The position numbers and the translations under genes are program-made. The notes beneath the pieces are model-generated. The model was given only the letters and a program-made list of their open reading frames with translations, was not told the DNA's origin and made no database searches. From Bos javanicus (lineage: Eukaryota > Chordata > Mammalia > Artiodactyla > Bovidae), in the NCBI RefSeq assembly GCF_032452875.1, contig NC_083875.1, positions 71,136,178 to 71,200,177 of the forward strand: a stretch of 64,000 nucleotides of DNA. Direction: 5' to 3'. Below are positions 34,486-45,712 of this stretch, in pieces. The first letter of the stretch is position 1. Every line of letters starts with the position of its first letter.

Positions 34486-34817
34486 CCCCCACAAAATGGA
34501 AAACAGAAAGCAACTCTGTTCTTATCCTGGCCAAGCCCAGCATGCTAATACTAAAAGCCTGAACTCTACCCCTTCAGGAGAATGGTAGAGTCAGGGATGC
34601 TAGCCTATGGGCAGCCCTTGTGACAAAGAGCAACAGGCTCTTATGAAGGAATGGTTAGGAGAAAGGCACCGTGTCCCCCTGGCTGATGCAACCCCAGGCA
34701 GTGCACAAGGCTTGAGAGATGACCATAGACGGACCTTGGTCACTACCTAGGGTCACTTCCTGGTGTAGTTGGCTCAGGACCAGGCTGCCAGATTTTGTGT
34801 CCTTAAACCAGGAAAGT

Positions 34818-35027
34818 AAAAGTGAAAGTCACTCAGTCGTGTCCCTCTGTTTGCCACCCCATGGACTATGGTCCATCAGGCTCCTCTGTCCATGGAATTT
34901 CCCAGGTGAGAATACCGGAGTGGGTTGCCATTTCCTTCTCCAGGGGACCTTCCCGATCCAGGAATGGAATCTGGGTCTCCTGCCTGTCAGGCAGATTCTT
35001 CACCATCTGAGCCACCAGGGAAGCCCC
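34818..35027 (-). repeat. Bov-tA SINE near the LOXL2 signal-peptide exon, with 13-bp target-site duplication
   Basis: Flanked by aaaccaggaaagt at 34805-34817 and 35028-35040. It lies in intron 2, 236 bp from the exon 2 donor, in the same orientation as the gene. Confidence 0.93.
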
Positions 35028-35263
35028 AAACCAGGAAAGTCGTGGGCAAAGCAGGACTGGGGGGAGGGTCACTGTCTCCCTCCCGCACACCCCTGCATTC
35101 CCGCCTTCCAGCATAGACACACAGGCTGCCCAGATGGAGTATTATCAGGGATTCCTACTTGACAGTAACTGCAGCTTCGTTTAGGAGGCTACCCCCCTGG
35201 AAGCCTGTTGCCGCTCTCTCCAGGCGACCCCAGAACTCAGTTCCCAAGCGCAGAGCGATTTAC

Positions 35264-35618
35264 CTTCCCCTTTGCCGTAGGAGGAACTGGCAGTCCAGGA
35301 CTTGGCCTCCACGTAGCCCAGCTCCCGGCAGACGACGTGTGCGGCGTGGATGGTGAAGTCATCATCGCACACGGTGCCCCACTGGCCGTCGTAGTACACC
35401 TCCACCCGGCCCTCGCTGTGCTTCCGCTTTTGGCCCGCCAGGCGCAGCTGGATCTTGGCCACGTCGGAGGGCACCTCAGGCCGGTGGTACTCGGGGGCAG
35501 GCTCCTGGAAGTACTCGGGGTAGTGGCGCCAGCTTTCGTACTGCGCCAGGCTTAGCGTGGGCAGGAGGGCGAGCAGGGCCAGACAGCGGCAGAGGCAGGA
35601 GCTGCCGCGCCGCTCCAT
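35264..35618 (-). CDS. LOXL2: LOXL2 first coding exon (residues 1-118 and first base of codon 119)
   Basis: Encodes the N-terminus of lysyl oxidase-like 2, a secreted copper/quinone amine oxidase that oxidises lysines in collagen and elastin. The ATG at 35618 is chosen because the protein from there matches the known LOXL2 N-terminus and lies in a good Kozak context (G at -3, G at +4). The longer open frame upstream opens only with GTG. Residues 1-25 form a signal peptide (basic start, Leu/Ala-rich core, ending LSLA before QYESW). Residues 26-53 are the Tyr/Pro-rich linker. SRCR domain 1 starts near residue 54 (AKIQLRLAG) and includes GTVCDDDF and HAAHVVCRELGY. The donor reads GAAG then GTAAAT, giving a phase 1 intron. 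The exon is GC-rich relative to the surrounding intron. Identity as LOXL2 rather than LOXL3 or LOXL4 rests on near-identity over the whole stretch and is secure. Confidence 0.97.
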
Positions 35619-35688
35619 CCCTGTCCTCAGGCTGGGGGACCAAACGCGGGCGGGCACTTGGTGCTCAGGACCAAAGCGCAGGAGTTTC
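35619..35688 (-). other. LOXL2: 5' UTR part of LOXL2 exon 2 with its splice acceptor
   Basis: About 70 nt upstream of the ATG, running up to a good acceptor read on the minus strand as a pyrimidine tract (ctctcccctcttccag) ending at 35689. No ATG occurs in frame in this leader. The boundary is inferred from the acceptor consensus, not from a transcript. A less likely alternative is an internal AG nearer the ATG. Confidence 0.65.
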
Positions 35689-35973
35689 CTGGAAGAGGGG
35701 AGAGTTTCGGGTTACAGATGTCTAGGAAACGGCCAGTGATTTCATACTCCTTGGCTTAGGATTGAAAGCTCATTCTAGATTCCAACTTCTTCTCTCCTCC
35801 CATTGCGCTTCAACCAGACAGGTCTAGGAAGTCCTACCTCTTTGCCCTCTACCCTACCAGATCTCTGAAATGCTTTTTATCAGCGCAGCTTCTGGCAGGA
35901 AACAGAGCACACTCAGACTTCATTTGAGTTGAGTTTTTAAAAAGACTGTTTACAGGAATGGATTAAAAAAGAG

Positions 35974-35976
<3 letters not shown>

Positions 35977-36010
<34 letters not shown>
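35977..36010 (+). repeat. (AT)n microsatellite
   Basis: About 17 AT units at the 5' junction of an L1 fragment and about 290 bp upstream of the exon 2 acceptor. Confidence 0.92.
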
Positions 36011-36012
<2 letters not shown>

Positions 36013-36485
36013 AATATTACTCAGCCATAAAAAAGAATGAAATAATGCCATTTGTGGCAATGGATGGAGCTAGAGATTATCGTATTGAGTGAAGTAAATC
36101 TGACAGAGAAAGACAAATATTATATGATATCACTTATATGTAGAATCTAAAAAAAATGGTACAAATAAACCTATTTACAAAACAGAAATACAGTCACAGA
36201 TGTAGAAAACAAATGAATGGTTACCAAGGGGGAAGGGAGAGCAGGAATAAATTGGGAGATTGGGATTGACATATACACATACATATATATAAAACAGATA
36301 ACTAATAAGGACTTACTGTATAGCACAGGGAACTCTATTCAATACTCTGTAATGATCTATATGGGAATAGAATCTAAAAAAGTGGGCGTATGTTTATGTA
36401 TAACTGAGTCACTTTGCTGTGCCCCTGAAACTAACACAACATTGTAAATCAATTATACTCCAATAAAAATTGACAAAAGAGAAAA
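36011..36485 (+). mobile_element. L1 3' end
   Basis: Runs from ggaatattactcagccataa through gtatagcacagggaactcta to caataaaaattgacaaaaga. 5'-truncated and antisense to LOXL2. Confidence 0.9.
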
Positions 36486-36899
36486 AAAGACCCTAGACAG
36501 AGATGTGGACAGAGTTCAAAGAACAAAGGACCATGTAATAACCAGGCTGGCCAGAGGGGGCAGCTGTTATCATTGCCAGTCTTGGGGGTGGTGGAAAGAG
36601 TAGCTGAACCCAGAAGGCGGCTGTTGGAGCTGTGGCTTCAGTGAAGGGTCTCAGAACCACATCCCAGCAACAGGGGTAAGGGGAACAAGTTCTTGACTTC
36701 ACTGTCCTCGGGCTTCTAACCTCCTTCTGATGTTCCCCAGTGGGCAAATCCAAGCTGCTGAAGACAAGCCTGTCTCTTGGCGAGTCTCTGCAGATCTGCC
36801 TCCTGGGCACAGGGAGGGTGAAGGTGGGGAAGCAGGCTGAAGGGAGGCAGAGGGTCTTCAGCCCTCTTCCCCCTTCTCACCTCTGTGCATCTTGTTCTC

Positions 36900-37130
36900 T
36901 GGGGCCCAGCTCAGAGCCCGCCTTCTTGGGGGCAGCACTCCTACTGACACAGCCCCCCAGGATCTTCCTTCCAAAGGGGCTTGTTACCTAGACCTTCTCC
37001 TCACCCCTGTCCCCAAATACCTTCATATGCCCAAAGAGCCTACAGACTGCTTAAGGGCAAGACTTGTATCTCCTCCTTCTTTGGCTCCTCCAGAGTAAAC
37101 ATAATAGGTTCATGGACGTGTCTATGGAAT
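36900..37130 (+). mobile_element. L2-like 3' remnant
   Basis: Text around gcctacagactgcttaaggg resembles the L2 3' end. Weak. Confidence 0.4.
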
Positions 37131-37744
37131 GAAAAGGTGATTTGCTCCCAGGAACTGAGTGGCTGGAAAAATGAAGACGTGAGAGTGTCTGTGAAGAGGG
37201 CTCGGGGAGACTCCCAGGTAAGGCAGGCTTCCTCCCTCTGGACGTTAGCTGCCCTGAATGGAAATGGCCTCTTCCAGGTGCTGAGATAACACTACGAGAC
37301 ATCGAGTCTCCGTCTCTACTTGTTCACGGGGTGCTGTATCCTCTGCCATATCTGAACCCTCCTCTGGCTCCAGGGGTCCAGACACCCTGACGTGCTGCCC
37401 ACACACCCCCCAGATCTCAGCATGTTTTATATTCTGGATCTCATGGTGGCTGAGGTCACTGAGATAGGAGGCAAAACTCCTTAAACAGTTCTAACACAGG
37501 GCCTGTCCTTAGCTGAGCTGAAGTGTAGCCCCAGAGAGCAGTCCTGAGGCACCTCTCCTGCCCTTGGGGAAGCCAAGGAGGCCCAGGCAACAATTCCGTC
37601 CCTTTTTAAGTTTCCATCCCTGAGGGCTGCTGGGGACTGAGTGCAGCCTGCTCTGTACACAGAGGGCAGACATAAAGGTCTTTGTGGTGAACAGGAGCAA
37701 GAAAGGTTGAGTGGCCTGTCATCAGGCGGCAAGGGAGGATAGGA

Positions 37745-37985
37745 CAGCAGAGTTGAGGGGAGCACGGACTCTGGAGCCAAGCAGTCTGGGCTTGAATCAT
37801 CATTCTGATGCCAACTAGCTGTGTGACATGGGGCAAAACACTTAACCTCTCTGTGCTTATCAATGTTCCTTATCTATAAAATGGGAATAATAATTGTATC
37901 TAGCTCCTAAAATTGTTATGAGGATTGACTGAATGGCACATAATATGCCTTAGAGGAGCATGTGCCAAATAAATATTTTTAATTT
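37745..37985 (+). repeat. MIR SINE, nearly full length
   Basis: Ordered MIR words: gactctggagccaagcagtc, gccaactagctgtgtgacat, cttatctataaaatgggaat and ttgttatgaggattgactga. Confidence 0.85.
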
Positions 37986-38239
37986 TTGTATTTTTAAGAT
38001 TGTGGTCACCATACCCAGGTGGAGCCTACTTCTAATTCCAAAATGAGGTCCTAGAGCAGAAAATAAAGACTTAGCTCATGTACCTTGATCCTTCCATAAT
38101 TCAGAGAGATAGGAAGACAGTTTTAAAGGACCACAGGTACTTTCTTTCATGGAAGAGGAAGTAGAGTTGGAAGATAGGGCTCCCAAAGGAAACCAGGACC
38201 AGCAGGTAAAAGCTACAGGGGAGCATCATACATTATCAG

Positions 38240-38460
38240 TTGAATAGGTTGTGTGCATGCTCAGTTGTGTCCGACTCTGCGACCCCATGGACTGTAGCCT
38301 GCCAGGTTCCTCCATCATGGAATTTCCCAGACAAGAATATTGGAACAGGTTGCCATTTCCTCCTCCAAGAAACCATCTTGGCCCAGGGATCGAATCTGCA
38401 TCTCTTGTCTCCCGCATTGCAGGTAGATTCTTTACCACAGCACCACTTGGAAAGCCATTA
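38240..38460 (-). repeat. Bov-tA SINE
   Basis: From gtgcatgctcagttgtgtcc to caccacttggaaagcc. Confidence 0.9.
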
Positions 38461-39079
38461 ACCAGGTTAGGGCCAATCGTATTTCTCAGTTCATAGCACA
38501 TCACCATCAAGGGAAGACCAGATAACTTCCCAAGAGTAGCCCAGGGCGGATGATCTAACTTGGAGAGAGGTAGTTCCATGTTTGTTGGGATGGCCTGGTC
38601 CTGTCATGGGTGCTAGGGTGGAGATGCCAGGGCTTGGCAGACAGTCAGGACCAAGGACTTAGGAAGACCCTCTGGTTCACTGGAGGTCCAGCGTCCTCAT
38701 CCTGTGACTCACAGACAAGGCCAGAAAGTTGTGGGGTTCCTGTAATGGCCACTTGCAGATCACAGGCTGACAGGCTAGTATGTGGCTCTGAAAGGACGCC
38801 TCATCCCATCCACACTTCATTCCCGTCCCAGCATACTGCCGTCCACGAGCTCATCTGTGCCTCACTAGAACCTTGAGGCGCTGGGTGAAAGGATGGGGAC
38901 TCTTATTCTGCAAGGGAGAAAATCGGGAACTAGAGAGAGAGGACTTTTCTTATTAGACTTCACCAGAGTTGCTCAGTTGGTGCAGGCAAAGCCAGAAGTT
39001 ATCAACCCCAAGTACCAAAACATCAAAAATCCACGAACACATATAAAAACTGTCCAAATTCTGCCTGGGACACAGATGC

Positions 39080-39783
39080 CTTTCAGTCAGTCAGTCAGTT
39101 CAGTCACTCAGTCGTGTCCGACTCTTTGCGACCCCATGAATTGCAGCACGCCAGGCCTCCCTGTCCATCACCAGCTCCCAGAATTTACCCAAACTCATGT
39201 CCATTGAGTCGGTGATGCCATCCAATCATCTCATCCTCTGTCGTCCCCTTCTCCTCCTGCCCTCAATCTTTCCAGCATCAGGGTCTTTGCAAATGAGTCA
39301 GCTCTTTGCATCAGGTGGCCAAAGTATTGGAGTTTCAGCTTCAACATCAGTTCTTCCAATGAACACCCAGGACTGATCTCCTTTAGGATGGACTGGTTGT
39401 ATCTCCTTGCAGTCCCAAGGGACTCTCAAGAGTCTTCTCCAACACCACAGTTCAAAAGCATCAATTCTTTGGTGCTCAGCTTTCTTTATAGTCCAATTCT
39501 CACATCCATACATGACTACTGGAAAAACCATAGCCTTGACTAGATGGACCTTTATTGGCAGAGTAATGTCTCTGCTTTTTAATATGCTGTCTATGTTGGT
39601 CATAACTTTCCTTCCAAGGAGTAACTGTCTTTTAATTTCATGGCTGAAATCACCATCTGCAGTGATTTTGGACCCCAAAAAAATGAAGTCAGCCACTGTT
39701 TCCACTGTTTCCCCATCTATTTGCCATGAAGTGATGGGACCGTATGCCATGATCATACCAACATTCCTGACTTCAGTATTCCA
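39080..39783 (-). mobile_element. BovB LINE 3' end with ORF2 C-terminal reading frame
   Basis: About 0.7 kb in the same orientation as LOXL2. The minus-strand open frame 39756-39298 encodes the C-terminal RT region (FIFLGSKITADGDFSHEIKR, VVMYGCENWTIKKAE). It is 5'-truncated, and only the C-terminal part of the enzyme remains. Confidence 0.92.
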
Positions 39784-40474
39784 ATGATGCTGCTCTCCTC
39801 GCCCTTACTCCAGCCCTTCACATGTCACCCATCTGATCATACCAGCCTAGACTGGCTTAAGTTTTTCCACCTCAATCAATGTGCTCCATCCACTCCCACC
39901 CTTCCCTCTAAAAAGTGTATGTTACAATCCTTCCTGTTCTTCAACATCCTTCCCAGATGTTCCTAATCAGAATCAGTGTCTTCTCTGATTCCCTTTAAAA
40001 TAGCATCCTGCTTGTGCTTTACCACATTGTCATGTCAGACTCTACTGGCTGCTCGAGTCCCAGGGGCAGAAGACATCTCTTGTCATTTCTACACAGTACC
40101 CTGTGTTTCTGGCTACAGCAAACTAGTTTGTAACAGATAAAGTTTCCTGCCAAGGACAACTGGAAAAGGTAGATAAAATGCAAAAACCATGTATTTGAAG
40201 TCACTGAAGAGCTATCGAGGCAGCAAGGACTCAAGAAGCCAAGAATCCAAGAGATGAAAAGCACAGCGAGGTGAACCTTGCACTTGTGTCTGCTTTTCCC
40301 CTTAAGCCACTTGCCAATTACAAGGCAGTGGCCAGCAGGCTGGGAAGTTAAGTAAAACTTCAGGCATCCTCCCAGGACTAAGGGCACAGACACTGGGGTT
40401 CAGAGCCTGCCAAGGAGGAATAGTCCTGTTTAACAGCGCCAGACTTTCAGATAGGGCTTCTTAAAGAGCTAAAC

Positions 40475-41080
40475 TCTAGAAGTTAGGACAGGGTTATATT
40501 CTCCATGTTAGAAAGATCTAACATCCGTATAATTGGAATTTCAAGAGGGGACAAAGAACGTCTGGAAGAAATATTTGAGAAGATAATTGTCAAGAATTAT
40601 ACAAAGCTGATGAAAGCTATCAAAGCCCAGGAAGTATAGTTTACAAAGAAAACCATCCTGGGGCACATCAAAATCAGATCATGGAAAACCCAAGACAAAG
40701 AGAAAAGCTTACAAGCAGCTGGAGTATAAAAGTGTTACCTTCAAAGGAGCAACAATAAGATTAACAGCTGGACTCTCACCAGTAAACAAGAAAACAAAGA
40801 AGATAATCACATGATGTTTTCAGAGGGTTGAAAAAAAATAAGTCAACCTAGAATCCTGTACTGCTTGGAGAGGATAAAGGTTTTCACAGAAGTGGCAAGA
40901 CTGTGTCTTCAGAGAATCCACAAGATGGAAATACTAAAGGGAGTTCTTCGGAGCACAGGACCAAGCATCCTAGATGTAGAATGAAGGAAATGGAAGGAGA
41001 GGCTATGTAGGTAAATCTGAATGAAGATCAACTGTGTAAAATAATAATGTCTCATGGGCTTTAAAATGTATGTATCATTG
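40475..41080 (+). mobile_element. L1 (older subfamily) internal fragment
   Basis: Text such as agatctaacatccgtataat, gaagaaatatttgagaagat and caaaggagcaacaataagat follows older mammalian L1. Both ends truncated. Confidence 0.7.
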
Positions 41081-41081
41081 G

Positions 41082-41172
41082 GAATTCCCTGGTGGTCCAG
41101 GGAATTTCTCTGCACTTCCATTGCAGGGAGCACTGGTTCGATCCCTGGTCAGCGAGCTAAGATACTCCATAC
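41082..41172 (+). repeat. CHR-type tRNA SINE, head only
   Basis: gggaattccctggtggtcca to tggtcagcgagctaagatac. The rest is missing. Confidence 0.85.
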
Positions 41173-41319
41173 TGAGTTTTAAGCCAGCTTTTTCATTCTT
41201 TTCTTTCACCCTCATCAAGAGGTTCTTTAGTTTCTCTTAGCTTTCTGCCATTAGAGTGGTATCATCTGCCTGAGGTTGTACATACAATTAAATGTTTAAA
41301 TGCACGTCTCTCAACATTC

Positions 41320-41425
41320 TGCTGTATTAATTCACTTAATGGAGTGAACACCATTATTATCAAGGCACAGAGAGTTTTGGCAAGTTGCCTCAGTTTGCAC
41401 TGTTGGTTAAGTGGCAAGGCAGGCT
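41320..41425 (-). repeat. MIR-like remnant
   Basis: Text near aaggcacagagagttttggc matches a degraded MIR core. Confidence 0.45.
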
Positions 41426-42003
41426 CTGAACAAGGGCCAGCAGGCTGACCTGTGTCCTTTGCCTTCATCTCTGTGCTCCGTGGCCCCAGCCCAGCACTTG
41501 TCCCATCCCCTGAGCTTCCCCCACACGAGAGCTACAGAGGCCTGCAGCTTGTCTATTCATATCTCAAAAAGAAATGGAAAAAATTTGCGGTCTGCAATTT
41601 TTTTAAAGAAATTGTAATCCTTGGATTTGCCTATCTATAAACTGGTCCACCCATATTCATGGAGTCTCCAATCTGTGGGAAGGCCAGGGTTCAACTCCTA
41701 AATCTTTCTTTGATAAGTGCTCCTGAATTTGTTGCTTCTTTTTTGGGGCCTTCTCCTACTCCTTACTCTGAGGGATTGTGAAAGATTAGACCCAGATGTT
41801 TCTCTTTTCTTTTAAAAATAGCTTTAATTTTTTTTCTTTTTTTACTTCCTTATTGCGAAAGTTATACAAGCTGGTAATAAAAATCTGGAGAAGGCAAACA
41901 AGTAAAAAGTGGAAAAGAATTTGCAGTAATACCCAACTGGAGAGAACGATTGTCAACACGGTTGTGTCCACCCCTTCCAGCCTTTTTTCTGTGCATCTAT
42001 GTG

Positions 42004-42127
42004 CTGTGCGTGCTCAGTTGCTGAGTTGTGGCCGACTCTGCAGCCCCATGGACTATAGCCCCCAGGCTGCTCTGTCCATGGGATTTCCCAGACAAGAATA
42101 CTGGAGTGGGTTGCCATTTCCTTCTCC
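42004..42127 (-). repeat. Bov-A unit, lacking the tRNA head
   Basis: From tgcgtgctcagttgctgagt to ttgccatttccttctcc. Confidence 0.88.
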
Positions 42128-43570
42128 ATCTGCAGATATATATTTCCTCTTAAAACTTCAAAGAATTTTCTACATACTGCTTTGTAAACTGCTTTTCCCG
42201 TTTACCAATCTACTGCAAACATTATGCCTCACTGACTTTTACAAGATTTACAATGCCTTTTACATTCAGTATTATGGATGTGCCATAAGATTGAATAATC
42301 TTCCCAGTAAATATTTTACTGCTATTCACATCACTGAAATCAATATCCTTGTAGCTAAAACTTCCCACAATCTTGGGATAAATCCCTAAAAGCAAAATTG
42401 CTAGGTTAAAGTGCTAGTAAAAAGGGAACTCTTCTGCAAAACAATATTAAGTGCCTCCAGAAAGACTGCTAGGGTACACTCAACCTGCAGTATGTAGGCT
42501 TCCCCACAATGTCAAAATTCTAGCCATGACCATGCTTTCAAAACCTTCTTCGTTTGATAAAGAGGGAGGAAAAAGGTATTCTGTTTTAACCAGCATTTCC
42601 TTTACTAGTGAGCCTGACCTTTTTTTCTTCAGGTTTTATTGACCACCTGTATTTCTTTTTTTTTCCTGGAAATTATCTCTACATGTCTTCTTAAAATTCC
42701 CTTTTCTGTTGTATGTCTTTCCCTTACTGCTTTGCAAAATTCATTTTTCACGTTGGTATCCATCCAACCCACAGGAGGAAAAAACTGCCAAAGTCCAAAG
42801 AAGAGCTTGGGAGGATGGAGAGCAAAATGCCGCAAGGCTACCACCACAGCCCTCCCTCTGCTCTGTGGTGGGCTCCATTCTGCCACCCCCTGCAGATGCT
42901 CCCATGTGCCATTTTCCGTTCTGCATTTGAACTGGGGTTCAGCCCCTTCTTGGGGGAGTCCCCAGCTACCAGGGGCGAGGGTGGCCTGTAAGGGAATCTG
43001 TTCAGGGTGGTCCCCCTGCTTGTGGTCCCGGCTACAGTGTGAGTCCAGTGACAAGGTTGTTGGCAGGCTGACGACCCAGTTTAGAACCAGGCCCCAGTGG
43101 GTGTCCCCAGGTGCGGGGATGAGAACCGGAGTCTCAGAGCAGACAAGTGGCCTGGGCCAGTAGCTCTTCGTTCTCCAGCCTCCGCGCTCTGCGCCCTGGG
43201 TCCCCTCCCCTCCTAGCACCCAGGGCCCCTGGGGCCAGGGAGTCCTCAAGTCCAAGAGGTGACAGCATGTGGTCCAGGGTGACCGGCACACATGAGTCCA
43301 TGGGGGCGTTTCGGGTGACCAGGGTCCCAAGCGGGGACCGCAGGCTGACTCTGTGGCCTTAGCTTCCGGCCCCGCTGCAGCAGTGCTGGGGGCTCCACAG
43401 CCTCTGCTGGCGAATCAGGACTGGTCAGTTGCGGTTGGCCGGGCTGTACCAGGAGCCCTGGGGGCGGATGTCCCCCCCCTGCTCAAATCGCTCACGCGGA
43501 GGCAGCCCTGTTGGTGATGGGTGGGGGGCTCACTGGCCCCGAGACTTACCATGGTGCCTGGCACCTGTTG

Positions 43571-43839
43571 CTGCTGCTAAGTCATGTCAGTCATATCCAA
43601 CTCTGTGCGACCCCATAGGTGGCAGCCCAGCAGGCTCCTCCATCCCTGGGATTCTCCAGGCAGGAATACTGGAGTGGGTTGTCATTTCCTTCTCCAGTGC
43701 GTGAAAGTGAAAAGTGAAAGTGAAATCGCTCAGTCGTGCCCAACTCTTCACTACCCCATGGACTGTAGCCCACCAGGCTCCTCTGCCCATGGGATTCTCC
43801 AGGCAAGAGTACTGGAGTGGGTTGCCATTGCCTTCTCCA
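43571..43839 (-). repeat. Bov-A2 SINE with 10-bp target-site duplication
   Basis: Two tandem Bov-A units joined by gtgaaagtgaaaagtgaaag. Flanked by gcacctgttg at 43561-43570 and 43840-43849. Confidence 0.93.
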
Positions 43840-43979
43840 GCACCTGTTGGGTGCTTATTAAAAATCGATTGGACAATAACAGCATAGGATAGCTCAAAGC
43901 AGACCCATTCTCATGATGCTTTTAAAATAAGCTCTAATTCTTGATCATAGGTTAAAGGCCTATTGAAAGTGAAGTGCAG

Positions 43980-44218
43980 ACATTCTCTGTGGTCCAGTGG
44001 TTAAGGATCCACCTTCCGATTCAGGGGAGGAGAGTGGGTTCCATCCCTGATCTGGGAACTAAGATCCCACTAAGTTGCCCTGGAGGCAACTAAGATCACC
44101 CACCTCTACTGCTGAGCCCCTGACCCACAACTATACAGAAGGCTGGGTACCCCAGCAAAGATCCCCTGAACTGCCACTAAAACCCAACAGCAGCTGAATA
44201 AATAAATATTTTTTTAAA
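43980..44218 (+). repeat. CHR-type tRNA SINE
   Basis: Head acattctctgtggtccagtg, tail aataaataaatatttttttaa. Flanked by related words aaagtgaagt. Confidence 0.87.
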
Positions 44219-44344
44219 AAGTGAAGTAGATGGAGGGGGTTCTTGACGTTCTCATCTTCCATTGTATGGGTCCTCTTACCTCTCGGCTACCCTTCCTCCT
44301 GGCATTTGCTGGCACCATTGGTTCCCAGGGAAGAGAATGTTGGG

Positions 44345-44620
44345 CCTCTTGGAATCAGAACATAAGGATCTGAATCCTGACTTTACCACTTCCAGGCTCT
44401 ACAGATTTGGGGGTACTTTTGGAGCCTTGATTTCCTCTTGTGATCATGGAAACAGCCTTCCTTTCAGGTGTGTGTGATGATTAAATGAGATAACATGTGG
44501 AAATCCCTAGCACAGAGCATAGCTTCATTTACATGCAGTTTCTTCCTGCCTGCCACCTCTGAACCCCTGAGCCTTGTACTCAGTAGGCACTCAAATATTA
44601 ACTGAATGAATAAATATAAA
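44345..44620 (+). repeat. MIR SINE
   Basis: Words gatctgaatcctgactttac, tgatgattaaatgagataac and actcagtaggcactcaaata in MIR order. Confidence 0.7.
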
Positions 44621-44814
44621 TTTCTATTTAAATCATCATGCCTTATCAAAACTGCCTTTTCCTTCTGATCTAACTGCATAGGTAAGCAAATTGATAAATC
44701 CATTCCTTATGAATTTATTGACTTAAGACATTTACCACATTAAGGAATGAATTAGTGATTTTTCTATGAATAGGGAACTTTTATGTTTTAATAAGGAACT
44801 CCTAGTCTCTTTCT

Positions 44815-44952
44815 GTTTTTTTGTTTGTTTGTTTTTGATTTTTGGCCCCACTATGTGGCATGTGGATTTTAGTTCCCTGACCGGGGACTGAACCCACACT
44901 CACCACATTGGAAGCACAAGTCTTAACCACTGGACTGCTGGGGAAGTCCCTG
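44815..44952 (-). repeat. CHR-type tRNA SINE, short form
   Basis: (tttg)n start, then ccccactatgtggcatgtgg to ctggactgctggggaagtcc. Confidence 0.88.
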
Positions 44953-45712
44953 TGAATTTTAATAGCTAAATTTTTCATATTGTGCAATGTTGGAAATAAG
45001 GGCAATAGGGTTTTTCATGAGTAGGTGGACCTTCCCCATGCCCTTCAAATCTGCTGACGTGGGTGCCTCTGAAATGCACTTTGTGTGGGAAAGGGGGCAG
45101 ACAGACACTGGGGTAATTTATGGGAAGTGAAGATCCCCTGGGCTCATAACATCTTACCCCAGCATATAGTCAAGGCTTGTGTCTAGTTGAGAGTCATGCG
45201 TTACAAAGTTGGATAGAAGAGGCAGAGTGAGGCATGATCTCACCCCAACCCAACACAGATGATTTTCAGGGAAATGAACCATCTTGAGACACACACTGGC
45301 CTGGCCCCAAAAGGATGAGCCCATAAACCTGTGCTGGACACTGAGGCCCTAAGGGCCCATGAATGCAGGAGGCAATGAGCACTGCTGCTGCTGCTCGGAG
45401 GGGAGAACGACAGGCTGACCCTCAGGGAGCAGGGATTCCTCAAGTCCCACTTCCTCTGAGAAGCCTGATCTGGTGACTTCTGCTCTCTCTGCTCCCCTCC
45501 AACAACGCCCACAGCTGTGCTCAGAGGCTATGGGGTCTGGGCGTCTCCTCCTCCTGCAAGAGTACCAGGCAGCCCCAGCTCGCTCCACTGTCCCCTGAGG
45601 CCATTTCCAAACAGACACTGGCCACAGCAGGACAGAAGGGAGGCTTTCAGGGCAATTCAGGAGGCTCCATCTTTGTGCAGGACAGTATCTGAGATGGTGT
45701 TGAGAAGCAAAT

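Larger units (their letters stand above)
26518..35263 (-). other. LOXL2: LOXL2 intron 2 (about 8.7 kb)
   Basis: A phase 1 GT-AG intron. Stretches without a recognised repeat are 26520-26795, 29590-30215, 31090-31690, 31920-32330, 32590-32880, 32950-33290, 34490-34805 and 35040-35260. No extra exon is seen. Confidence 0.85.

Noticed and set aside
35208..35555. A 115-codon plus-strand frame opposite the LOXL2 signal-peptide exon
   Set aside because: Shadow of the real exon; GC-rich coding DNA commonly leaves the complementary frame open.
35689..36490. A promoter or non-coding exon 1 immediately upstream of the first coding exon
   Set aside because: A splice acceptor lies at 35689, and upstream DNA is an AT microsatellite and an L1 fragment, not a CpG island. 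Exon 1 must lie further right or outside.
41796..42389. A 197-codon plus-strand open frame
   Set aside because: Passes through a Bov-A unit and AT-rich intron, with no protein similarity recognised.
42629..43330. A 233-codon minus-strand open frame, the longest in the window
   Set aside because: No recognisable domain, low-complexity Pro/Trp/Gly-rich start, overlapping open frames on the other strand, and GC-rich DNA that opens frames by chance. No splice or promoter context.
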